64,000 bases of DNA from Streptomyces longispororuber (GTDB lineage: Bacteria; Actinomycetota; Actinomycetes; Streptomycetales; Streptomycetaceae): NCBI RefSeq assembly GCF_014656095.1, contig NZ_BNBT01000018.1, forward strand, positions 17,585 to 81,584, in the 5' to 3' direction. The translations under genes were made by a program, and so were the position numbers. Below, one piece after another: positions 51,172-59,785 of this stretch; within the stretch, counting starts at the first letter, position 1, and every line of letters starts with the position of its first letter. The notes under the pieces were generated by a model. That model made no database searches and was not told the DNA's origin. It worked only from the letters and a program-made list of their open reading frames with translations.

Positions 51172-52863
51172 TCACGCCTCCTTGCGGATCTCCACCACCC
51201 GGAAGCGGTTGGCCACGAACGCGCTGTCGCACAGCGCGGCGTTCGCCGCCGGGTTGCCGCCCGAGCCGTGGAAGTCCGAGAAGGCCGCGGTCTGGTTCAC
51301 GTACACGCCGCCCGTCAGGTTCAGCGAGAGCTGGGCGCTCTCGTCCAGACAGGTCTCCTCGACCATGGACGCCACCTCCTGGGACGTGGTGTACGCCCCG
51401 ACCGTCATGGCGCCCTTCTCGCGCACCGTGCGGCGCAGCAGTTCGACCGCGTCCGCCGGGGAGTCCACCGCCACGGCGAACGACACCGGGCCGAAGCACT
51501 CGCTGAGGTACGCGGCCTCGGCGTCCGGCTTCGCGCCGTCGAGCTTCACGATCACCGGGGTGCGCACCACGGCGTCCGGGAACTCCGCGTTCGCCACCTC
51601 GCGCGAGGCCAGGGCGACCTCGCCGAGGCCGGCCGCCGCCTCCAAGCGCGCCTTGACGTCCGGGTTGACCAGGGCGCCCAGGATGCCGTTCGCCCGGGCC
51701 TCGTCGCCCAGGAGGCCGGACACCGCGCCCGCGAGGTCCGTGACCACCTCGTCGTAGGACTTGGCGCCCGCGTCCGTGTCGATGCCGCCGCGGGGGATCA
51801 GGAGGTTCTGCGGGGTGGTGCACATCTGGCCGCTGTAGAGCGACAGGGAGAAGGCGAGGTTCGCCAGCATGCCCTTGTAGTTGTCGGTCGACTCGATGAC
51901 GACCGTGTTGACCCCGGCCTTCTCCGTGTAGACCTGCGCCTGGCGGGCGTTGGCCTCCAGCCAGTCGCCGAAGGCGGTGGAGCCCGTGTAGTCGATGATC
52001 TTGATCTCGGGGCGGACGGCGAGGGTCTTGGCGATGCCCTCGCCGGGGCGCTCCGCGGCCAGCGCGACCAGGTTCGGGTCGAAGCCGGCGTCGGCGAGGA
52101 CCTCGCGGGCGACCCGCACGGTCAGGGCGAGGGGCAGCACCGCGCGCGGGTGGGGCTTGACCAGGACCGCGTTGCCCGTGGCCAGGGAGGCGAAGAGGCC
52201 CGGGTAGCCGTTCCACGTCGGGAAGGTGTTGCAGCCGATCAGCAGGGCGACGCCGCGGCCGACCGGCGTGAAGCGCTTGTCGAGGACCAGGGGGTCGCGC
52301 TTGCCCTGGGGCTTGTGCCACGCGGCGGTGGCGGGGGTGCGGGCCTGCTCGGCGTAGGCGTACGCCACGGCCTCCATGCCGCGGTCCTGGGCGTGCGGGC
52401 CGCCTGCCTGGAACGCCATCATGAAGGCCTGGCCGCTGGTGTGCATGACCGCGTGCGCGAACTCGTGCGTCCGGGCGCTGATGCGCGCCAGGATCTCCAG
52501 GCAGACGGCCGCGCGGGTCTCGGGGCCCGCGTCCCGCCAGGCGCGCATCGCCGCGCGCATCGCGGGCAGCAGGGTGTCCACGTCCGGGTGCGGATAGGTG
52601 ATGCCCAACTCCGGGCCGTAGGGCGAGACTTCGCCGCCCGTCCAGTCGTCCGTGCCCGGCTGGTCGAGGTCGAAGCGCTGGTTCAGCAGGGACTCGAAGG
52701 CGGCCTTGCCTTCCGGCAGGCTCAGGCTGCCGTTCTCCCCGTAGGCCTTCGGGTGCTCGGGGTGCGGCGACCAGTACGCGCGCGTGCTGATGGCCTCCAG
52801 CGCCTGGTCGAGCGTGGGCCGGTGCTTGGCGATCAGCGGGTGCGCGGTGAGTTCGGCGGCCAT
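51172..52863 (-). CDS. paaN: PaaN-type aldehyde dehydrogenase (phenylacetate pathway)
   Basis: 563 residues. It has the aldehyde dehydrogenase fold: GRGVALLIGCNTFPTWNGYPGLFASLATGNAVLVKPHP (NAD binding), YTGSTAFGDWLEANA, YSGQMCTTPQNLLIP (catalytic Cys) and ECFGPVSFAVAVDSP. PaaN proteins carry only the dehydrogenase part and lack the MaoC-like hydratase domain of PaaZ (about 680 aa). They oxidise the semialdehyde formed after ring opening. The start is divergent from the hydroxyacyl-CoA dehydrogenase, with a PaaR-type site between. Confidence 0.93.
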   Translation of the reverse strand: MAAELTAHPLIAKHRPTLDQALEAISTRAYWSPHPEHPKAYGENGSLSLPEGKAAFESLLNQRFDLDQPGTDDWTGGEVSPYGPELGITYPHPDVDTLLPAMRAAMRAWRDAGPETRAAVCLEILARISARTHEFAHAVMHTSGQAFMMAFQAGGPHAQDRGMEAVAYAYAEQARTPATAAWHKPQGKRDPLVLDKRFTPVGRGVALLIGCNTFPTWNGYPGLFASLATGNAVLVKPHPRAVLPLALTVRVAREVLADAGFDPNLVALAAERPGEGIAKTLAVRPEIKIIDYTGSTAFGDWLEANARQAQVYTEKAGVNTVVIESTDNYKGMLANLAFSLSLYSGQMCTTPQNLLIPRGGIDTDAGAKSYDEVVTDLAGAVSGLLGDEARANGILGALVNPDVKARLEAAAGLGEVALASREVANAEFPDAVVRTPVIVKLDGAKPDAEAAYLSECFGPVSFAVAVDSPADAVELLRRTVREKGAMTVGAYTTSQEVASMVEETCLDESAQLSLNLTGGVYVNQTAAFSDFHGSGGNPAANAALCDSAFVANRFRVVEIRKEA

Positions 52864-52954
52864 GGCGGACCAACTCCTCGTCGAGTCAGCTCTCCTTCGA
52901 GCTGGCGAGCGGGGCAGGGACAGTGGGCAGGAACGACTGGACAGGGCTAGAGTA

Positions 52955-52971
52955 ACCGAACGATCGGTCGG
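52955..52971 (+). promoter_or_regulatory. PaaR-type operator between paaN and 3-hydroxyacyl-CoA dehydrogenase
   Basis: ACCGAACGATCGGTCGG, identical in 17 positions to the site at 47554-47570. The core ACCGNNCGNNCGGT is symmetric. It sits 92 bp upstream of paaN and 88 bp upstream of the divergent dehydrogenase, so one bound repressor could control both. TTTTCCACA on the minus strand (52993-53001) is a nearby DnaA-box-like 9-mer. Confidence 0.75.
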
Positions 52972-53058
52972 GACAAGGGGGTCTGCCAAAGCTGTGGAAA
53001 ACCTCCCTCGCCCACCCCGAACCCCTGGCCAGGACCCTTGTGCGGGAGGATCGCGAGC

Positions 53059-54573
53059 ATGACAGCACTCGATCTCAGCAGCCCGGTGGCCGTCGTCGGC
53101 ACCGGCACCATGGGCCAGGGCATCGCCCAGGTCGCGCTGGTGGCGGGACACCCGGTGCGGCTGTACGACGCCGCCCCCGGTCTCGCGAAGAAGGCGGCCG
53201 AGGCGATCACCGCACGTCTGGACCGGCTCGTGGCGAAGGGCCGCCTGGACGCGGACGCGCGCGACGCCGCGGTCGGGCGCCTCCGGACGGTCGACACGAC
53301 GGCCGGACTCGACGGGTGCGGCCTCGTCGTCGAGGCCGTCCTGGAGCGGCTGGACGTCAAGCAACGGCTGTTCCAGGAGCTCGAAGAGGTCGTCTCCGAG
53401 GACTGTCTGCTCGCCACCAACACCTCGTCCCTGTCGGTGACCGCGATCGCGGGCGCGCTGTCCAGGCCCGGCCGCTTCGTGGGGCTGCACTTCTTCAACC
53501 CGGCGCCCCTGCTGCCCCTGGTGGAGGTCGTCAGCGGGGCCGCCACCGACGAAGCGGCCGCCACGCGCGCGTACGCGACGGCACAGGCCTGGGGCAAGAC
53601 CCCGGTGCGCTGCGCCGACACCCCGGGGTTCGTCGTCAACCGGGTCGCGCGGCCCTTCTACGCCGAGGCGCTGCGCGCGTACGAGGAGCGGGTGGCCGAC
53701 CCGGCGACCATCGACGCCGTGCTGCGCGAGTGCGGCGGCTTCGCGATGGGCCCCTTCGAACTCACCGACCTCATCGGCCAGGACGTGAACGAGGCCGTCA
53801 CGCGCTCGGTGTGGGAGTCGTTCTTCCAGGACCCGAAGTTCACCCCGTCCCTCGCCCAGCGCCGCCTCGTCCAGGCGGGGCACCTGGGACGCAAGACCGG
53901 CCAGGGCTGGTACGCGTACGGCGACGACGCCCCGCGCCCCGCGCCGCACACCGCGGGGCCCGCCGACGCCCCGGAGGCCGTCACCGTGCACGGCGAGCTG
54001 TTCCAGGCCGCCGCGCTGGTCGGGCTCATCGAGGGCGCGGGCATCCGCGTCGACCGGGACGACACCCAGGGCGGGCCGTACCCCGGCTGGATCGAACTGC
54101 CCAGCGGCACGCGCCTGTCCCTCGTCGGCGGCGGGTCCCCGCACGCCGCGGCGGTGCCCACCGTCGAGTTCGACCTCGCCCTCGACTACGCGGCCGCCAC
54201 CAGGATCGCGCTCGCCCGCGACGTACGCGTCGGGGACCAGGGCCTGAGCGAGGCGGTGGGCCTCTTCCAGGCGCTCGGCAAGGAGGTCAGCGTCGTCCGC
54301 GCCACCCCGGGCCTGATCGTCGCGCGCACCGTCGCGATGCTCGTCGACTTCGCGCACGACGCGGTGGCGCGCGGCGTGGCCACCACGGACGACGTCGACA
54401 CGGCCATGCGCCTGGGCGTCAACTACCCGCGCGGGCCGATGACCTGGGGCACCGCGCTCGGGCTTCCCTGGGTGGCCGAGTTCCTCGACGCGGTGCACGG
54501 CGAGTACCCCACGGGGCGGTACGCCCCCTCGCAAGGGCTGCGCCACGCGGCCGCGCGGGAGGAGAACGGATGA
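53059..54573 (+). CDS. paaH: 3-hydroxyacyl-CoA dehydrogenase (PaaH-type)
   Basis: 504 residues, longer than single-domain PaaH because of a second C-terminal 3HCDH domain. NAD site: VAVVGTGTMGQGIAQVALVAGHPVRLYD. Catalytic segment: TNTSSLSVTAIA, GLHFFNPAPLLPLVEVV (His) and CADTPGFVVNRVARPFY (Asn). The second domain has NYPRGPMTWGTALGLPWV. It oxidises 3-hydroxyadipyl-CoA or related acyl-CoA in the phenylacetate route. ATG 53059 has GGGAGGA 9 nt upstream. The stop overlaps the TetR start (ATGA). Confidence 0.9.
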   Translation: MTALDLSSPVAVVGTGTMGQGIAQVALVAGHPVRLYDAAPGLAKKAAEAITARLDRLVAKGRLDADARDAAVGRLRTVDTTAGLDGCGLVVEAVLERLDVKQRLFQELEEVVSEDCLLATNTSSLSVTAIAGALSRPGRFVGLHFFNPAPLLPLVEVVSGAATDEAAATRAYATAQAWGKTPVRCADTPGFVVNRVARPFYAEALRAYEERVADPATIDAVLRECGGFAMGPFELTDLIGQDVNEAVTRSVWESFFQDPKFTPSLAQRRLVQAGHLGRKTGQGWYAYGDDAPRPAPHTAGPADAPEAVTVHGELFQAAALVGLIEGAGIRVDRDDTQGGPYPGWIELPSGTRLSLVGGGSPHAAAVPTVEFDLALDYAAATRIALARDVRVGDQGLSEAVGLFQALGKEVSVVRATPGLIVARTVAMLVDFAHDAVARGVATTDDVDTAMRLGVNYPRGPMTWGTALGLPWVAEFLDAVHGEYPTGRYAPSQGLRHAAAREENG

Positions 54574-55163
54574 CCACGGCACGACGCGACACCTACACCC
54601 CGCAGACGCTCCTCGAAGTCGCCGTAAGGGTCTTCAACGAGCGCGGGTACGACGGCACATCCATGGAGCACCTCTCCAAGGCGGCCGGCATCTCCAAGTC
54701 GTCGATCTACCACCACGTGGCGGGCAAGGAGGAGCTGCTGCGGCGCGCGGTGAGCCGGGCGCTCGACGGGCTCTTCGCCGTGCTCACCGAGGAGCCCGCG
54801 CGCGTGGGCAGGGCGGTGGACCGCCTGGAGTACGTCACGCGCCGTACCGTCGAGGTGCTGGTTGCCGAGCTGCCCTATGTGACGCTGCTGCTGCGCGTGC
54901 GCGGCAACACCGACACCGAGCGGTGGGCGATGGAGCGCCGCAGGGACTTCGACCACCAGGTGGCGGCCCTGTTCAAGGAGGCCGTGGCGGACGGCGACCT
55001 GCGCTCGGACGTCGAGCTGCGGCTCGCCACCCGGCTGCTGTTCGGAATGATCAATTCCATCGTGGAGTGGTACCGGCCGGACGTCCGCGGTGCCGCCGAC
55101 GGCGTGGAGATCGCCGACGCCGTGGTGCAGTTCGCCTTCGGCGGACTGCGGACGAATGGCTGA
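54570..55163 (+). CDS. TetR-family regulator (PaaR-like)
   Basis: 197 residues. N-terminal HTH: TPQTLLEVAVRVFNERGYDGTSMEHLSKAAGISKSSIYHHVAGKEELLRRAVSRAL, clearly TetR, with the KSSIYHHVAGKEEL recognition region. The C-terminal ligand domain has ELPYVTLLLRVRGNTDTERWAMERRRDFDHQVAALFKEAV, as in regulators of acyl-CoA metabolism. It overlaps paaH by ATGA. Three ACCGAACRATCGGT sites in this window (paaA, paaN/paaH, bkd promoters) are its likely targets, with a CoA thioester such as phenylacetyl-CoA as possible inducer. The ligand and its action as repressor are inferred. Confidence 0.9.
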   Translation: MTTARRDTYTPQTLLEVAVRVFNERGYDGTSMEHLSKAAGISKSSIYHHVAGKEELLRRAVSRALDGLFAVLTEEPARVGRAVDRLEYVTRRTVEVLVAELPYVTLLLRVRGNTDTERWAMERRRDFDHQVAALFKEAVADGDLRSDVELRLATRLLFGMINSIVEWYRPDVRGAADGVEIADAVVQFAFGGLRTNG

Positions 55164-55179
55164 GACCCGGCGGTAGCCG

Positions 55180-55211
55180 CCGGCCGGCCGCGGCGCCCGC
55201 GGGCCGGCCGG
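55180..55211. terminator. GC-rich hairpin between convergent TetR and Lrp genes
   Basis: CCGGCCGGCCGCGG (55180-55193) pairs with CCGCGGGCCGGCCGG (55197-55211), a 14-bp stem with a one-G bulge and 3-nt loop. It lies 17 bp after the TetR stop and directly before the Lrp stop. Confidence 0.7.
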
Positions 55212-55213
55212 GC

Positions 55214-55714
55214 TCAGCTCTCCATGTCCAGGTCGTCCTCCTCGAAGACCAGCAGGGTGCGCGTGCTGAGCACCTCGGGGATGGACTGGAGCCGGGTGAG
55301 GACCAGCTCGCGCAGCGCGCGCGTGTCCGGCGTGTGCACCAGGAGCAGGACGTCGAAGTCCCCGCTCACCAAGGCGATGTGGGCCGCTCCCGGCAGGGTG
55401 CGCAACTGCTCGCGGACCGTGCGCCAGGTGTTCTGGACGATCTTCAGGGTGATGTACGCGGACGCGCCCTGGCCTGCCCGCTCGTAGTTGACGCGGGCGC
55501 CGAAGCCGCGGATGACGCCGTCCTCGATCAGCCGGTTGATGCGGGCGTAGGCGTTGGCCCGCGACACGTGGACGCGCTCGGCCACGGACCTTATCGAGGC
55601 GCGCCCGTCCGTGTGCAGGATCTGCAGGATGTCGCGGTCGATGGCGTCCAGCGGGCGGGGCGGAGGCAGCGGTCGGCTCCCGTCCCGCTTGTCGGCCATT
55701 CGTTCAGATGCCAT
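55214..55714 (-). CDS. bkdR: Lrp/AsnC-family regulator (BkdR-like)
   Basis: 166 residues. HTH: LDAIDRDILQILHTDGRASIRSVAERVHVSRANAYARINRLIEDGVIRGFGARVN. RAM ligand domain: AYITLKIVQNTWRTVREQLRTLPGAAHIALVSGDFDVLLLVHTPDTRALRELVLTRLQSIPEVLSTRTLLVFEEDD. It is divergent from the bkd operon, the position of BkdR in other bacteria and of the AsnC-type regulator of bkd in Streptomyces. Leucine, isoleucine or valine is the expected effector. ATG 55714 has GGGAGG about 10 nt upstream; ATG 55699 is possible. Confidence 0.9.
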   Translation of the reverse strand: MASERMADKRDGSRPLPPPRPLDAIDRDILQILHTDGRASIRSVAERVHVSRANAYARINRLIEDGVIRGFGARVNYERAGQGASAYITLKIVQNTWRTVREQLRTLPGAAHIALVSGDFDVLLLVHTPDTRALRELVLTRLQSIPEVLSTRTLLVFEEDDLDMES

Positions 55715-55754
55715 GTCCCCCCGCCTCCCTACCATGGACGTTATGCGTCCATCC

Positions 55755-55786
55755 CAGGCTGTGGAGAACCGTTTGTCCACAGCCTG
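55755..55786. promoter_or_regulatory. 11-bp inverted repeat in bkdR-bkdA intergenic region
   Basis: CAGGCTGTGGA (55755-55765) and TCCACAGCCTG (55776-55786) are perfect arms with a 10-bp spacer GAACCGTTTG. The two arms also read as DnaA-like boxes (TTCTCCACA on minus, TTGTCCACA at 55773-55781). It could be an Lrp/AsnC operator or a DnaA site. Confidence 0.55.
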
Positions 55787-55815
55787 AAGGTGCCTGTAGC
55801 CAAAATGTGCCGTCG

Positions 55816-55829
55816 ACCGAACAATCGGT
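55816..55829 (+). promoter_or_regulatory. PaaR-type site at the bkd promoter
   Basis: ACCGAACAATCGGT differs from the two paa operators in one central base (G to A). It is 87 bp upstream of bkdA ATG and 30 bp right of the inverted repeat. Confidence 0.6.
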
Positions 55830-55915
55830 AGGTGAGGCGCGTCACACCGCTGCGCCTCTGTTGCCGCTCCCACGAGGAGACCGCTCCTCTCAGCATCCCC
55901 CCAGGAGGTGCCGTC

Positions 55916-57058
55916 ATGACGGTCATGGAGCAGAGGGGCGCCTACCGGCCGGCCCCGCCTCCCGCATGGCAGGCCAGGACCGACCCCGCGCCGCTGCTGC
56001 CGGACGCGGCGCCGTACCGGGTGCTCGGCACCGACGCGGCGTCCGAGGTGGCCCCTGAGCTGCTGCTGCGCCTGCACGCCGAGCTCGTGCGCGGGCGGCG
56101 GTACAACACGCAGGCGACGGCCCTCACCAAGCAGGGCAGGCTCGCGGTCTACCCGTCCAGCACCGGCCAGGAGGCGTGCGAGATAGCGGCCGCCCTCGCC
56201 CTTCAGGAGCGCGACTGGCTCTTCCCCAGCTACCGGGACACGCTCGCGGCGGTCGCCCGCGGCCTCGACCCGGTGCGCGCCCTGACGCTCCTGCGCGGCG
56301 ACTGGCACACCGGCTACGACCCGCGTGAGTACCGGATGGCGCCCCTGTGCACCCCGCTGGCCACCCAGCTCCCGCACGCCGTGGGCCTGGCGCACGCCGC
56401 GCGCCTCAAGGGCGACGACGTGGTGGCGCTCGCCATGATCGGCGACGGCGGCACCAGCGAGGGCGACTTCCACGAGGCCTTGAACTTCGCGGCCGTCTGG
56501 CAGGCGCCGGCGGTCTTCCTGGTGCAGAACAACGGCTTCGCGATTTCCGTGCCGCTCGCCAAGCAGACGGCCGCGCCCTCCCTCGCCCACAAGGCCGTGG
56601 GGTACGGCATGCCGGGCCGCCTCGTGGACGGCAACGACGCGGTCGCGGTGCTCGAGGTGCTCGGCGAGGCCGTGCGGCGCGCCCGTGAGGGCGGTGGCCC
56701 CACGCTCGTGGAGGCGGTGACGTACCGCATGGACGCGCACACCAACGCGGACGACGCCACCCGCTACCGCCCGGACGAGGAGGTCGAGGCCTGGCGCGAC
56801 CACGACCCCGTCCTGCTCGTGGAACGGGAGCTGACCGCGCGCGGGCTGCTCGACGAGGAGCACAGCCGGGCGGTGCGCGAGGACGCCGAGGCCATGGCCG
56901 CGGACCTCAGGGAGCGGATGAACCAGGACCCGGTGCTCGACCCGATGGACCTGTTCACGCACGTGTACGCCGAGCAGACCACGCAACTGCGGGAGCAGGC
57001 GGCACAGTTGCGGGCCGAGCTGGAGGCCGAGGCCGAGACGGACGGGGCGGACCGATGA
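55916..57058 (+). CDS. bkdA: branched-chain 2-oxoacid dehydrogenase E1 alpha subunit
   Basis: 380 residues. Thiamine-diphosphate enzyme: GQEACEIAAALALQERDWLFPSYRD, the ThDP-binding AMIGDGGTSEGDFHEALNFAAVWQAPAVFLVQNNGFAISVP (GDG...NN), and YRMDAHTNADDATRYRPDEEVEAWRDHDP with the phosphorylation-loop-like stretch. It decarboxylates 2-oxoacids of Leu, Ile and Val, giving starters for branched fatty acids and polyketides. AGGAGG (55902-55907) precedes ATG 55916. The stop overlaps bkdB in ATGA. Confidence 0.95.
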   Translation: MTVMEQRGAYRPAPPPAWQARTDPAPLLPDAAPYRVLGTDAASEVAPELLLRLHAELVRGRRYNTQATALTKQGRLAVYPSSTGQEACEIAAALALQERDWLFPSYRDTLAAVARGLDPVRALTLLRGDWHTGYDPREYRMAPLCTPLATQLPHAVGLAHAARLKGDDVVALAMIGDGGTSEGDFHEALNFAAVWQAPAVFLVQNNGFAISVPLAKQTAAPSLAHKAVGYGMPGRLVDGNDAVAVLEVLGEAVRRAREGGGPTLVEAVTYRMDAHTNADDATRYRPDEEVEAWRDHDPVLLVERELTARGLLDEEHSRAVREDAEAMAADLRERMNQDPVLDPMDLFTHVYAEQTTQLREQAAQLRAELEAEAETDGADR

Positions 57059-58059
57059 CCACTGTCGCCGTGAAGCCGGCCACCATGGGCCAGGCCCTCG
57101 GCCGCGCCCTGCGCGACGCCCTCGCCGAGGACCCGACCGTGCACGTCATGGGCGAGGACGTGGGCACGCTCGGCGGTGTCTTCCGGGTCACCGACGGCCT
57201 CGCCGCGGAGTTCGGCGACGACCGCTGCACGGACACGCCGCTGGCCGAGGCGGGCATCCTGGGGACCGCCGTCGGCATGGCGATGTACGGCCTCCGGCCG
57301 GTCGTCGAGATGCAGTTCGACGCGTTCGCGTACCCCGCCTTCGAGCAGCTCATGTCGCACGTGGCGCGGATGCGGAACCGCACCAGGGGCGCGCTGCCGA
57401 TGCCGATCACCGTCCGGGTGCCGTACGGCGGCGGGATCGGCGGCGTCGAGCACCACAGCGACTCCTCCGAGGCGTACTACATGGCCACGCCGGGGCTCCA
57501 CGTCGTCACGCCCGCCACGGTCGCCGACGCCTACGGTCTGCTGCGCGCCTCCATCGCCTCCGACGACCCCGTGGTCTTCCTGGAGCCCAAGCGCCTGTAC
57601 TGGTCCAAGGCCGAGTGGAACCCGGACGCGCCGCAGCCGGTGGAGCCCCTCGGCAAGGCCGTGGTGCGGCGCGCCGGGCGCAGCGCCACGCTGATCACGT
57701 ACGGGCCGTCGGTGCCGGTCTGCCTGGAAGCCGCCGAGGCGGCTCGGGCGGAGGGCTGGGACCTCGAAGTGGTCGATCTGCGGTCGCTGGTGCCGTTCGA
57801 CGACGAGACGGTGGCGGCGTCCGTGCGGCGTACGGGGCGCGCGGTCGTGGTGCACGAGGCGACCGGCTTCGGCGGACCGGGCGGGGAGATCGCCGCGCGG
57901 ATCACCGAGCGCTGCTTCCACCACCTGGAGGCGCCGGTGCTCCGGGTCGCCGGATTCGACATCCCCTACCCGCCGCCGATGCTGGAGCGGCACCACCTGC
58001 CGGGCGTCGACCGCATCCTGGACGCCGTGGCGCGGTTGCAGTGGGAGGCGGGGAGCTGA
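57055..58059 (+). CDS. bkdB: branched-chain 2-oxoacid dehydrogenase E1 beta subunit
   Basis: 334 residues. Transketolase-type pyrimidine and C-terminal domains: VHVMGEDVGTLGGVFRVTDGLAAEFGDDRCTDTPLAEAGILGTAVGMAMYGLRPVVEMQFDAFAYPAFEQL, GGIGGVEHHSDSSEAYYMATPGLHVVTPA, LVPFDDETVAASVRRTGRAVVVHEATGFGG. It completes the E1 heterotetramer. ATGA overlap with bkdA and TGATG overlap with the E2 gene couple all three. Confidence 0.95.
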   Translation: MTTVAVKPATMGQALGRALRDALAEDPTVHVMGEDVGTLGGVFRVTDGLAAEFGDDRCTDTPLAEAGILGTAVGMAMYGLRPVVEMQFDAFAYPAFEQLMSHVARMRNRTRGALPMPITVRVPYGGGIGGVEHHSDSSEAYYMATPGLHVVTPATVADAYGLLRASIASDDPVVFLEPKRLYWSKAEWNPDAPQPVEPLGKAVVRRAGRSATLITYGPSVPVCLEAAEAARAEGWDLEVVDLRSLVPFDDETVAASVRRTGRAVVVHEATGFGGPGGEIAARITERCFHHLEAPVLRVAGFDIPYPPPMLERHHLPGVDRILDAVARLQWEAGS

Positions 58060-59609
58060 TGGCGCAGGTCCTGGAGTTCAAGCTGCCCGACCTCGGTGAG
58101 GGGCTCACGGAGGCGGAGATCACGCGCTGGCTGGTCCAGGTCGGCGACGTCGTCGAGGTGGACCAGCCGGTCGTCGAGGTCGAGACGGCCAAGGCGATGG
58201 TCGAGGTGCCGTGCCCGTACGCGGGCGTGGTCACGGCCCGCTTCGGCGAGGAAGGCACGGAGCTGCCGGTCGGCGCGCCGCTGCTGACGGTCGCGGTGGG
58301 CGCTCCGGCGGCGGGCTCCCCCGCGGACGGCGCCGCCCCTGGGGCCGGGGACGCGGCGGGCGCGGGCGAGGGGTCCGGGAACGTGCTCGTCGGCTACGGC
58401 ACGGCCGCGGCACCCGCGCGCCGGCGCCGGGTGCGGTCCACCCGGCCGGCGCCGGAGCAGGGCCCCGCGCGCGGGGACGGCCCTCCGCGTGCGGACGGGC
58501 CCGCGCACCGGCAGGGCCCGGCGCGCGATAAGGACCCCGCGCGGCCGGGAAGCACCGTGCCCCCGGAGAGCCCCGTACGCCCACGGGACCACGCGGGCCC
58601 GGAGGAGTACGCGGGCCGGGAGGGTTCGGTGCGCGGGACGGACGCGGTGTACGCGGACGGGCCCGTTCCGGTCATCTCCCCGCTCGTGCGCAGGCTGGCC
58701 CGGGAGAACGGCGTCGACCTGCGGGCGCTGGCGGGCTCGGGTCCGGACGGGCTGATCCTGCGCGCCGATGTGGAGGACGCGATGCGGGCCTCGGCGGCCT
58801 CGGCCGTGCCGGTCGCGGACCCGGGCCCGGCGTCCGCCGCGCGGGGCACGGCACCGGCCCTGGGCGCCGCGACCGGCGGCCCGGCAGGGGCCGAGCCCTC
58901 CGGGGGCCGGACCGCGGCTGCCGGGATGCGGATACCGCTGCGCGGCGTACGCGGTGCCGTCGCGGACAAGCTGTCCCGCAGCCGCCGCGAGATACCGGAC
59001 GCCACCTGCTGGGTCGACGCCGACGCGACGGAACTGACGCACGCGCGCACGGCGATGAACGCGGCGGGCGGGCCGAAGGTGTCCCTGCTGGCGCTGCTCG
59101 CCCGGATCTGCACGGCCGCCCTCGCCCGGTACCCCGAGCTGAACTCCACGGTCGACATGGAGGCGCGCGAGGTCGTCCGGCTCGACGAGGTCCACCTCGG
59201 CTTCGCCGCGCAGACGGACCGCGGGCTCGTCGTGCCGGTCGTACGGGACGCGCACGCACGCGACACCGAGTCGCTCAGCGCCGAGCTGGCACGGCTCTCG
59301 GAGGCGGCGCGCGCCGGGACGCTCACTCCCGGGGAACTGACGGGCTCCACGTTCACGTTGAACAACTACGGGGTGTTCGGGGTCGACGGATCCACGCCGA
59401 TCATCAACCACCCCGAGGCGGCCATGCTGGGCGTCGGCCGGATCGTGTCCAAGCCATGGGTGCACCAGGGCGAGTTGGCGGTGCGCAAGGTCGTCCAGCT
59501 CTCGCTCACCTTCGACCACCGGGTGTGCGACGGCGGTACGGCGGGCGGCTTCCTGCGCTTCGTGGCGGACTGCGTCGAACAGCCGGCGGTGCTGCTGCGC
59601 ACGGTGTGA
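58059..59609 (+). CDS. bkdC: branched-chain 2-oxoacid dehydrogenase E2 acyltransferase
   Basis: 516 residues. N-terminal lipoyl domain with Lys45 (VETAKAMVEV), a long Ala/Gly/Arg/Pro-rich linker (about 80-205) with repeated RADGPAHRQGPARDK-type units, a small peripheral subunit-binding domain (VISPLVRRLARENGVDLRALAGSGPDGLILRADVEDAM) and a catalytic domain with NNYGVFGVDGSTPIINHPEAAMLGVGRI and the active His-Asp in TFDHRVCDGGTAGGFLRF. No E3 lipoamide dehydrogenase is present, so that subunit must come from elsewhere. Confidence 0.95.
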   Translation: MAQVLEFKLPDLGEGLTEAEITRWLVQVGDVVEVDQPVVEVETAKAMVEVPCPYAGVVTARFGEEGTELPVGAPLLTVAVGAPAAGSPADGAAPGAGDAAGAGEGSGNVLVGYGTAAAPARRRRVRSTRPAPEQGPARGDGPPRADGPAHRQGPARDKDPARPGSTVPPESPVRPRDHAGPEEYAGREGSVRGTDAVYADGPVPVISPLVRRLARENGVDLRALAGSGPDGLILRADVEDAMRASAASAVPVADPGPASAARGTAPALGAATGGPAGAEPSGGRTAAAGMRIPLRGVRGAVADKLSRSRREIPDATCWVDADATELTHARTAMNAAGGPKVSLLALLARICTAALARYPELNSTVDMEAREVVRLDEVHLGFAAQTDRGLVVPVVRDAHARDTESLSAELARLSEAARAGTLTPGELTGSTFTLNNYGVFGVDGSTPIINHPEAAMLGVGRIVSKPWVHQGELAVRKVVQLSLTFDHRVCDGGTAGGFLRFVADCVEQPAVLLRTV

Positions 59610-59785
59610 CAAGGGGGTACGGCTGCGATGGGACAGGGGGAGTACGGCTGAGGCGCTGTCCAGACGGTCCTCAGCCCCGGGGAAGGGTCCGAGCACGTGC
59701 CGCTGCGGTGCCTCGCCGAGGGCTCTGAGGCCGGAGTGACACCCGGGGTGGTGGTGACGGCACCCCCTGCGCCCATACTCGGGGG

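Noticed and set aside
52864..54582. Continuation of the paaN frame leftward reading into the upstream 1.7 kb
   Set aside because: It is antisense to the 3-hydroxyacyl-CoA dehydrogenase, whose motifs are clear, and lacks paaN-like sequence before ATG 52863.
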